5,242 nucleotides of DNA from Methanobacteriota archaeon (GTDB taxonomy: Archaea > Thermoplasmatota > Thermoplasmata > RBG-16-68-12): the NCBI GenBank assembly GCA_005878415.1, contig VBMM01000167.1:1-5242 (forward strand), read 5' to 3'. The translations under genes were made by a program, and so were the position numbers. Shown in pieces: positions 1 to 5,092 of this stretch. How positions within the stretch are numbered: the first letter of the stretch is position 1; each line of letters starts with the position of its first letter. The notes under the pieces were generated by a model. That model had not been told where the DNA came from. It saw only the letters and a list, made by a program, of their open reading frames with translations, and ran no database searches.

Positions 1-795
1 CATCACGGTCATCGGCGATCCGGGCGCGGCGCGGACGGGCCCCTCCGGAGGCGGGGCGGGGGGACCTCGCGGCCCTCCGAGCATGCCCCCGCCGGCCCGA
101 CGCCACATCGCGAGGACCGCGACGAGCAGCAGGATGACGAGCAGCGAGAGCGCCACCGCGTACGCGGGGATGCCGCCCACGTCCGTGGACCAGAACGAGC
201 CCGAGGGCCCGACGTGGACCATCGTGAAGCCACCGGCCCCCGTGTTGAACTCGTTGACGATCAGCAGGAGGTCCCCCGGGCCGAGGCTCCCCGGCACCGT
301 GAGGAAGAGGTCGGCCTCCCGGTACGTCGTGATGGCGGACGCGCTGCTGCCGCCGAAGAAGAGGCTCGCGACGAACCGGAATTGGGACGGCAGGCTCGAG
401 GTCCCCCGGGCCGCGACGCTGACGTGAACGCGGATCGTTTCCCCGGGACTGTAGGAGCTGCGATCGAGGGCGATGCTCATCACGTATCCGCCCGCCTGGG
501 GGATCGTCAGCGACCCCGTTGCGGACCGGCCGTTGCCGGACGCGGTGACGGTGAACAGGTAGAGGCGGCTCGCCGGGTTCGGCGTGGTGAACGTGAACCA
601 GGTGTTGTTCGTCGCGCCCGAGGCGACGGTCGTCCCCTCGAAGTCGACGACGGTGTATGTCCACGCGGGATTCGTGATCACGTTCGATCGGAGGCCGAAG
701 TACGCCGTGACGCGTTCCCCGGGGTTGTACTCCGATCGATCGAGGGTGAGCGCGACGTATCCGGGCGCGACGACCGCGTGTGCGGTCGTCGTCTG
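1..795 (-). CDS. Surface-protein C-terminal part, runs off left edge
   Basis: This is the downstream part of a secreted, membrane-anchored protein. It is open for 265 codons with no stop before position 1, so the C-terminus lies outside the window. The protein reads as extracellular beta-rich sequence, full of Thr, Ser, Val, Tyr and Gly. Two copies of the motif LDRSxYxPGE (744-715 and 468-439) each open a unit of about 90 residues. The motif resembles the opening strand of MG2-type macroglobulin and other Ig-like domains. A hydrophobic span of about 22 residues at roughly 168-103 (PAYAVALSLLVILLLVAVLA) is followed by WRR, a classic stop-transfer anchor, then a Pro/Gly-rich cytoplasmic tail. 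The frame is also open upstream to an ATG at 900, but 900-796 in this frame is Arg/Thr/Ser-rich nonsense, so that start is unlikely. It is best read as the continuation of the 797-1087 segment after a frame change. The function is unknown; adhesion or cell-surface structure is a guess. Confidence 0.72.
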
Positions 796-931
796 AGAGC
801 GTCGCGAGGACCGGCCCGAACACGCCGTCGCGGACCGTCCAGTCGTACGTGTAGTTCGCCGGGCCGGGAGTCCGGTAGACGATCGCCCTCGCGGTGGCAT
901 TGTCGCCGCTCACGTACGAGGTCCGGTCGAG
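439..931 (-). repeat. Three tandem PGE-motif beta-sandwich units
   Basis: Three copies of a ten-residue motif mark the starts of repeated extracellular units: LDRTSYVSGD (931-902), LDRSEYNPGE (744-715) and LDRSSYSPGE (468-439). Copies 2 and 3 are 276 bases (92 residues) apart. Copies 1 and 2 are only 187 bases apart, which is not a multiple of three. Copies 2 and 3 also share the DNA strings CCTCGATCG and CCCGGGGAA. A Tyr-x-Pro-Gly-Glu turn after a short strand is known from the MG2 domain of alpha-2-macroglobulin-like proteins and from other Ig-like domains. Calling these units Ig/MG-like is inference from the motif and composition. Confidence 0.6.
768..791. repeat. Perfect 10-bp hairpin at the frame break
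   Basis: CGACGACCGC (768-777) and its exact reverse complement GCGGTCGTCG (782-791) are separated by the four bases GTGT. The palindrome is GC-rich and would form a strong hairpin in single-stranded DNA or RNA. It lies inside coding sequence, directly beside the point (about 795) where the surface-protein gene changes frame. It is not followed by a T-run, so it does not look like a terminator. Confidence 0.8.
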
Positions 932-1087
932 GACCAGGGTGACGCTGAGGACGTCCGCCGGGACCATCCCGCCCGAGGACCGGGCCGTCGGCGCGGCGAG
1001 GACCAGTATGGCGGTCAATATCGAGATCGCGATTCCCCAGGCGAAGGCGCGAGGCGCGGGGCTCCTCGCTCGTGCGGCGGACCACAT
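797..1087 (-). CDS. Surface-protein N-terminal part with signal peptide
   Basis: This is the 5' part of the broken surface-protein gene, 97 codons to the point where sense moves to another frame. From ATG 1087 the protein starts with an Arg-containing n-region (residues 1-13), a hydrophobic core (about 14-32, with IAISILTAILVLAA) and a small-residue APTA stretch, as in a Sec signal peptide. The mature part opens with a unit carrying LDRTSYVSGD (931-902), matching LDRSxYxPGE in the downstream part. Sense ends near LATLSDD. Beyond this the frame stays open but becomes Arg/His-rich shadow sequence. Start choice: in-frame ATGs also exist at 1144 and 1141, but the TATA-like box at about 1157 predicts transcription starting near 1131, downstream of both. 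The 1087 start has a weak GGGATGGG six bases upstream and puts the signal peptide at the N-terminus. Whether the break is a real mutation or an assembly error cannot be told from this copy. Confidence 0.68.
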
Positions 1088-1150
1088 CGACGTCCCATCC
1101 CATGTTTCCGAGGGGGCAAGGCCCCGCGGACGGGGCGTCATCATGTCTGA

Positions 1151-1164
1151 CCTACTTAATCATT
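1151..1164 (-). promoter_or_regulatory. TATA-like box upstream of surface-protein gene
   Basis: Read on the minus strand this is AATGATTAAGTAGG, an AT-rich island in a GC-rich region between the STAND stop (1222) and the surface-protein start. CGAAAT just upstream (1167-1162) fits the general form of an archaeal BRE. The usual TATA-to-start distance of about 26 bases puts the transcript start near 1131, which favours ATG 1087 with a leader of about 44 bases. The assignment rests on position and composition only. Confidence 0.45.
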
Positions 1165-1221
1165 TCGTCGGCTTGTTGTCCGACGCGTCTCCCGGCCGTC
1201 GGGTCCGAGGTTCGGCCTTGT

Positions 1222-3693
1222 TCAGGGAGTCCCGGGCCGCGCCGGGCCCCCGTCCCGCAGCTGCGCGAACAGGCCCTCCGCCCGCTCCCGCCACGGCGCC
1301 GCGTCGGTCGCGCGGCCCTGCGCCTCGTACAGCCGCGCGAGCTCCTCGAACCGCGACGCGAGCGAGTACGGGTTCTCGAGCCGCGCGATCATCTCGACGG
1401 ACTCCAGGAGGTGCGCCTCCGCCTTCGCCCACTCCTTTCGCTTCGCGAAGACGAGCCCGAGGTTCGCGCGGGCGGCTGACATCAGCACCGGATCGCCGAT
1501 CGTCCGCGCGAGGTCGAGCGCCTGCTCCGCCTTCGCCGCGGCGGCCTCCGTCTGCTCGAGCCGGAGCAGGTTGTCGGCGGCGTTCGCGAGCGCGTACGAG
1601 GCGAATCGCACGTCGCCCGTCCGCATCGCGACGTCGGCGGAGCGGTCGAAGGACATCGCGGCGCCGCGGGCGTCCCCCTCCCGGCTCTGCACGATGCCCA
1701 GGTTGATTTGGATCGTCGCGTCCTCCCGCGTCCCCCGGCGCACCAGGCCCGCGGCCTCCGTGAGCCGGATGCGGGCAGCGGGGAGGTCGCCCCGCGCGAT
1801 GAGGGCCGCGCCGAGTTCCGTGAGCGCTCGGACCTTCTCCCGCGAGCCGTCCGGCAGGAGGTCGGCCGCTCCCGCGAGGTGGACGAGCGCCGCCGGAAGA
1901 TCGCCGAGTCGCCGTTCGACCGCGCCGAGCGACCGCATCGCCTCGCCTTCGAGTTCTCGAAGCCCCATCGAGGACGCGTCGGCCACGGCGCCTTCGAGGG
2001 CCCTCCGCGCCTCCGCGTACGCTCCGAGGCGCGTGGCGATCCGCCCGGTCTGGATGCGCGCCCGGAGCCGCGCGTCCGGCGTCCCGCGGACCGCGATCCC
2101 CTCCAGGACGCGCCGCGCGTCGTCGAACTTCCCGAGGAACATCTGCGTCTCCGCGAGGATCTCGTCCAGCCGGACGTCCCGCGGCACCCGCAGGAGGCAC
2201 GCCTCCAGGTCGCCCGCGCGGGCGCTCTCCGCGAACCCCCGGCCGACCTCCGCCAGGCGGGCCGCGGCGCCGTCCGCGTCGCCCGCCTCGATCCGGTGAT
2301 ACGCCTCCTCGAGGCCGTCGTCCCGGGAGGCCCAGTAGGCCGCGGCGTGGGCGTGGGCACCCTGCCGGCTCTCGGCCGTCATGCGCCGCAGGAAGAACTC
2401 CTTCACGAGATCGTGCAGCTGGTATCCGTCGTCACGGTGATGGAGGAGGGCGCGGCGGGCGAGTCGGCGCAGCTGCGCGACGGTGGCGCCGAGCGCCTCC
2501 GGGGAGCGCGTCGGGCGCCGGAGGATCGCGAACGTCCGCAGGATCGCCTCGGAGGCGTCGTCGAGGCCTTCGAGGACCGTCTCGAGCACGTAGCGGTCCG
2601 TCTCGAGGGCGCCCGCATCGAGTCCGCTCGCCGCGAAGAGCTCGAGGGCGAGCGGATGTCCGTGGGTCGCCGCGATCACGCGATCGACGTCCTCGCGCTC
2701 CATCGTCGTGCCCCGGGATGCGAGCAGCTCCGCGGCCGCGGGCTCGTCGAGTCCCTCGAGTCGGATCTCCAGGACCTCGTCCCGAACGACGTCGGGCCGC
2801 TCGTAGAACGCGGGCTGGGTTCGGCTGAGGACGAGGACCTTCGCGTCGACCGGGCGCTCGAACAAGGATCGGAGGAGGCCGTCCGCGGCGGCCGACACGT
2901 GGACGTCATCGAAGGCGACGACGGTGCCCGCGATGTCCTCCCGGAGGATCGCGATCGCCTCCGTCGGATCGTACGCGGGACGGACGATCGCCGCCTTCAG
3001 GCGACGCCGGCCTTGGCGCGCGAGGAAGTCCGCGAGGGACGACAGGATGCCGTGCGCGTCGTCGTGCGCGTACACCCGCCGCACATACCTCGGCCGAGCC
3101 TCGGGAGCGAGGAGGTTCGCGACGAGCGCGGTCTTGCCGATGCCCGCCACGCCGATCACGACCGCGACCGGCGCGGATCCGGACGCGAGCCAGTTCGCGA
3201 GGATTCGCCGCTCGGCGGCCCGGCCGAAGAACGTGGGCCTCGGCGCGGGCTCGGCCTTCGGCTCGGGATGGGGCAGGTCCACGACCTCGGACGACAGGAT
3301 CCGCTGGACCGCCTCCGACTCCCGGAGGCCGGCGCGGCGGAGCGCCTCGATCGCCTCGTGCCCCGCCACTTCCTTGCGTCCCTCCGGGGTGAGGAGGACG
3401 ACCGCGCGGGCCTTCGCGTGCTCCCGCATGCGCCGGGCGATCTCCTGTCCCGCCGGCGTGAGGTCGTACACCTTGCGGCGGGAGCGGGCGTTCGCCACGT
3501 GCGCCATCCGCTCCGCGACCTTGCCCGTCGTCTTGAGGCGCTTCAGCTCCAGGGCGACGTGTGCGCGGCTGATCGAGAGCGCGGCCGCAATCCCGTCCTG
3601 CGTCATCTCGATGGGACACTCGTACGCGTCCGCGTGCCGAAGGAACCCGGAGAGGTGGACGAGCACCCTCTCTCCAACGGTGACTCCCGGCAC
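1222..3693 (-). CDS. Winged-helix STAND ATPase with TPR repeats
   Basis: An 823-residue regulator-like protein of the STAND class, probably cytoplasmic. Residues about 25-90 form a MarR-like winged helix, with a recognition-helix region around SISRAHVALELKRL. A Pro-rich linker (about 140-153) leads to FFGR (155-158) and the NTPase. Walker A is GVAGIGKTAL (181-190) and Walker B is VVAFDDVH (258-265). A sensor-like LVLSRTQP (287-294), a GHPLAL motif (345-350) and YQLHDLV (424-430, like the MHD motif) follow, with a second winged-helix region at about 380-430. Seven or eight TPR-like units of 35-40 residues fill about 505-810, for example NLGIVQSREGDARGAAMSF. In this class ATP binding and a ligand sensed by the repeats switch the protein between closed and oligomeric states. 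With a DNA-binding head this suggests a MalT-like regulator with its domains in the opposite order; the ligand and targets are unknown. GTG 3693 is the only start after the in-frame TAA at 3732-3730 that keeps the whole winged helix. It has a good ribosome site and its own TATA-like box. An immune STAND role is less likely because no effector domain is visible. Confidence 0.92.
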   Translation of the reverse strand: MPGVTVGERVLVHLSGFLRHADAYECPIEMTQDGIAAALSISRAHVALELKRLKTTGKVAERMAHVANARSRRKVYDLTPAGQEIARRMREHAKARAVVLLTPEGRKEVAGHEAIEALRRAGLRESEAVQRILSSEVVDLPHPEPKAEPAPRPTFFGRAAERRILANWLASGSAPVAVVIGVAGIGKTALVANLLAPEARPRYVRRVYAHDDAHGILSSLADFLARQGRRRLKAAIVRPAYDPTEAIAILREDIAGTVVAFDDVHVSAAADGLLRSLFERPVDAKVLVLSRTQPAFYERPDVVRDEVLEIRLEGLDEPAAAELLASRGTTMEREDVDRVIAATHGHPLALELFAASGLDAGALETDRYVLETVLEGLDDASEAILRTFAILRRPTRSPEALGATVAQLRRLARRALLHHRDDGYQLHDLVKEFFLRRMTAESRQGAHAHAAAYWASRDDGLEEAYHRIEAGDADGAAARLAEVGRGFAESARAGDLEACLLRVPRDVRLDEILAETQMFLGKFDDARRVLEGIAVRGTPDARLRARIQTGRIATRLGAYAEARRALEGAVADASSMGLRELEGEAMRSLGAVERRLGDLPAALVHLAGAADLLPDGSREKVRALTELGAALIARGDLPAARIRLTEAAGLVRRGTREDATIQINLGIVQSREGDARGAAMSFDRSADVAMRTGDVRFASYALANAADNLLRLEQTEAAAAKAEQALDLARTIGDPVLMSAARANLGLVFAKRKEWAKAEAHLLESVEMIARLENPYSLASRFEELARLYEAQGRATDAAPWRERAEGLFAQLRDGGPARPGTP

Positions 3694-3702
3694 TCCCTCC
3701 GC

Positions 3703-3709
3703 CCCTCCG
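3703..3709 (-). promoter_or_regulatory. Shine-Dalgarno site of the STAND gene
   Basis: On the minus strand GGAGGGG ends nine bases before the GTG at 3693, with a second GGAGGG closer in. Upstream in the same frame there is only the TAA at 3732-3730 and no other start codon, so this site confirms the unusual GTG start. Confidence 0.65.
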
Positions 3710-3727
3710 TCGCGGGTATCGTGCGGG

Positions 3728-3742
3728 CGTTACTTAATCGTG
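3728..3742 (-). promoter_or_regulatory. TATA-like box overlapping the glycosylase stop
   Basis: The minus strand reads CACGATTAAGTAACG. The core GATTAAGTA is identical to that in the box upstream of the surface-protein gene. It contains the last codons and TAA stop of the glycosylase gene (ATT AAG TAA). Its centre, about 3735, predicts a transcript start near 3709, giving a leader of about 16 bases that just includes the ribosome site of the STAND gene. This suggests the STAND gene can be transcribed on its own despite following the glycosylase by only 36 bases. The match is to position and composition, and part of it is constrained by coding. Confidence 0.45.
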
Positions 3743-4434
3743 CGGGCGCGGCCTCGCCTCCGTCGGCGGCCGAACGCGCACCGGGTCCGCACGGGGCATT
3801 CGTCGCATCGCGGCGTCGGGCGGCACACCGTCTTCGCGTGGACGACGAGCAGCGCATGGTACTCCCGGTACACCGCGAGGTCCCGGGGCACATGCGCCTC
3901 GAACCGCCGCTGGACCGTCTCGTACGCGTCCGTGTGGAACCAACCGATCCGCCGTCCGATCCGCACCGTGTACGCGTCGACGACGAAGACCGGATGGCCC
4001 CCTGCGTAGAGGAGGATCGAGTCCGCGGTCTCCGGTCCGACGCCGTCCTGGGCGAGGAGGTCCGCGCGGATCTCGTCCACCGGGCGATCGAAGTACGTCG
4101 CGAGGTCGCCGCCAGCGCGCTCGAGCAGGTGGCGGCAGAACGCCTTCAGCCGCGCCGGTTTCGTGCGGAAGAGGCCCGCGACGCGCACGTGCTTTCGCAG
4201 GATCGGAATATGAGCGGCGGCGATCGTCGCGGGGTCGAAGAGGCCCGCCGCCTTGAGGTTCCGGATCGCCGCCTCGACGTTCCTCCATGCGGTCTGCTGC
4301 ATCAGGAGCGCGCCCACGATCACTTCGAACGGCGTCTCGGCGGGCCACCACGCCTGCGGTCCGTACGCCTCAAGGAGGCGTTGGTACACGGCGCGCATCG
4401 GGTCCATCCACGTCCCCATGGCGGCGCGGGCCAT
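3730..4434 (-). CDS. HhH-GPD DNA glycosylase, endonuclease III fold
   Basis: A 234-residue base-excision repair enzyme that would remove damaged bases from DNA in the cytoplasm. In order: FEVIVGALLMQQTAWRNVE (36-54), the conserved entry to the family; the helix-hairpin-helix at about 126-145 (LLAQDGVGPETADSILLYA); the catalytic aspartate D153 in FVVDAYTVRIGRR; and four cysteines (204, 210, 213, 219) spaced C-x5-C-x2-C-x5-C for a [4Fe-4S] cluster. A basic tail (RRRRRGRAR) ends the protein. In E. coli Nth the hairpin reads GVGRKTA, and its lysine makes the enzyme a bifunctional AP lyase. Here it is GVGPETA, with E135 in that place, so a monofunctional glycosylase is expected. GVGPETADSILLYA and VVDAYT recall the MagIII-like branch that removes alkylated purines; the substrate is inferred. 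The frame is open further upstream, but ATG 4434 lies 26 bases from the TATA-like centre and gives the usual family length. ATGs at 4419, 4407 and 4398 are alternatives. The 3' end carries the STAND promoter. Confidence 0.93.
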   Translation of the reverse strand: MARAAMGTWMDPMRAVYQRLLEAYGPQAWWPAETPFEVIVGALLMQQTAWRNVEAAIRNLKAAGLFDPATIAAAHIPILRKHVRVAGLFRTKPARLKAFCRHLLERAGGDLATYFDRPVDEIRADLLAQDGVGPETADSILLYAGGHPVFVVDAYTVRIGRRIGWFHTDAYETVQRRFEAHVPRDLAVYREYHALLVVHAKTVCRPTPRCDECPVRTRCAFGRRRRRGRARTIK

Positions 4435-4454
4435 CAGCGTTTCCGGATCCGCCG

Positions 4455-4467
4455 CGGGTTTAATGTG
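4455..4467. promoter_or_regulatory. Shared divergent TATA-like box
   Basis: The only AT-rich island between two divergent genes reads GGGTTTAATGTGC on the plus strand and GCACATTAAACCC on the minus strand, so it can serve as a TATA box both ways. On the minus strand its centre lies about 26 bases from ATG 4434 of the glycosylase, the expected distance for a leaderless transcript. On the plus strand the same distance falls near 4487, which is an in-frame GTG of the phosphatase frame and lies upstream of a ribosome site for ATG 4526. No second AT-rich element is visible nearby. Confidence 0.55.
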
Positions 4468-4509
4468 CGCCGAGCGATTGCGGCGCGTGCTCCCCCTCGC
4501 AACACCCGC

Positions 4510-4515
4510 GGAGGG
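4510..4515 (+). promoter_or_regulatory. Shine-Dalgarno site of the PAP2 gene
   Basis: GGAGGG lies ten bases before ATG 4526 in the PAP2 frame. The spacing is slightly long but usable, and it supports 4526 over the upstream in-frame starts at 4463 (inside the TATA-like box) and 4487 (GTG). Confidence 0.55.
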
Positions 4516-4525
4516 CCCGGACGAG

Positions 4526-5092
4526 ATGCTCTTCCATCTGCTGAACCTCGCCGGTTCCAATCCGATCGCGGACGCGTTCATGATCGCAGTGACGACCCTC
4601 GGCGCGGCGTATCTCCTCGCCATCGTCGCCGTCCCCCTCTGGTGGCGGGGCCACCGCGAGGCCGCGTTCGACCTGCTGGTCCTGTTGGGCACCACGGTCG
4701 TGGTCACGGAGGCGATCAAGTTCGCGGTGGGCCGTCCGCGGCCGTGCGATGTCCTCACGGCCGTCCGGAACCTCGCGGGCTACGGGTGCGACGCGGAGTT
4801 CGACCCCTCGTTCCCGAGCGGCCACGCTTCCCGCGCCTTCGCCGTCGCGGCGTTCATTGAGCTCCGGTTTCGGTGGCGGGCCGGGAGCGCCTCGTTCGCC
4901 TTCGCGTTCCTCGTCGGCCTGAGCCGCATCTATCTCGGCGTGCACTGGCCGTCCGACGTCCTCGCGGGCGCGGTCCTTGGGGTGGCCCTCGCCATCGCCA
5001 TCGAGGGGATGAGCCGCCGCGCGGACCGCTATCGTCGGTTGCGGTCGTGGATTCTGTCGAAAATCCCGCATCGGCGGCCCGCGAGTCCCTAG
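4526..5092 (+). CDS. PAP2-family membrane phosphatase
   Basis: A 188-residue integral membrane phosphatase that would hydrolyse a phosphomonoester or pyrophosphate on a lipid at the membrane face. All three signature motifs of the PAP2 / type 2 phosphatidic acid phosphatase family are intact: KFAVGRPRP (65-73, KX6RP), PSGH (97-100) and SRIYLGVHWPSD (133-144, SRX5HX3D). H140 is the expected nucleophile, H100 the acid/base and D144 its partner. Hydrophobic segments at about 15-38, 46-62, 101-115, 121-136 and 145-161 match the usual multi-helix bundle, and the tail is basic. ATG 4526 gives the standard family opening (FHLLNLAGSNPIADAF) and has a ribosome site. A leaderless GTG start at 4487 would add 13 residues. 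In archaea such enzymes may recycle polyprenyl pyrophosphate carriers or dephosphorylate lipid precursors; the substrate cannot be read from sequence. It is divergent from the glycosylase, with a shared promoter island, and convergent with the next gene. Confidence 0.93.
   Translation: MLFHLLNLAGSNPIADAFMIAVTTLGAAYLLAIVAVPLWWRGHREAAFDLLVLLGTTVVVTEAIKFAVGRPRPCDVLTAVRNLAGYGCDAEFDPSFPSGHASRAFAVAAFIELRFRWRAGSASFAFAFLVGLSRIYLGVHWPSDVLAGAVLGVALAIAIEGMSRRADRYRRLRSWILSKIPHRRPASP

Noticed and set aside
214..942. A plus-strand frame of 242 codons opposite the surface protein.
   Set aside because: It is a charged shadow frame. The opposite strand has a transmembrane segment and repeated motifs.
678..1103. 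A minus-strand frame of 141 codons at the surface-protein gene.
   Set aside because: It is low-complexity and Arg-rich, and lacks the signal peptide and the LDR-Y-PGE motifs seen in the other two frames.
1145..1221. Possible terminator or small RNA in the gap after the STAND gene.
   Set aside because: No T-run on the minus strand and no convincing stem were found; only the TATA-like box stands out.
1160..2200. A 346-codon minus-strand frame overlapping the STAND gene and ending in the intergenic gap.
   Set aside because: It is an Arg/Gly/Ala-rich shadow of the TPR region in another frame, with no repeat pattern of its own.
1222..3693. Avs-type antiviral STAND protein.
   Set aside because: No nuclease, TIR, protease or membrane effector is seen at the N-terminus, which is a winged helix, and no defence genes lie beside it in the window.
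4253..4525. N-terminal extension of the PAP2 frame.
   Set aside because: It lies antisense to the glycosylase and before the TATA-like box. The family opening and the ribosome site both fit ATG 4526.
4435..4758. N-terminal extension of the glycosylase frame by about 108 residues.
   Set aside because: It would overlap the start of PAP2 antisense, resembles no part of the family, and begins upstream of the promoter that places transcription at 4434.
1708..4860. A very long open frame on the plus strand (about 1050 codons) opposite the STAND and glycosylase genes.
   Set aside because: It is Arg/Asp/Glu/Pro-rich with no domains, and runs antisense to two genes with intact catalytic motifs and then out of frame through PAP2. 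High GC content removes stop codons and makes such shadows common.
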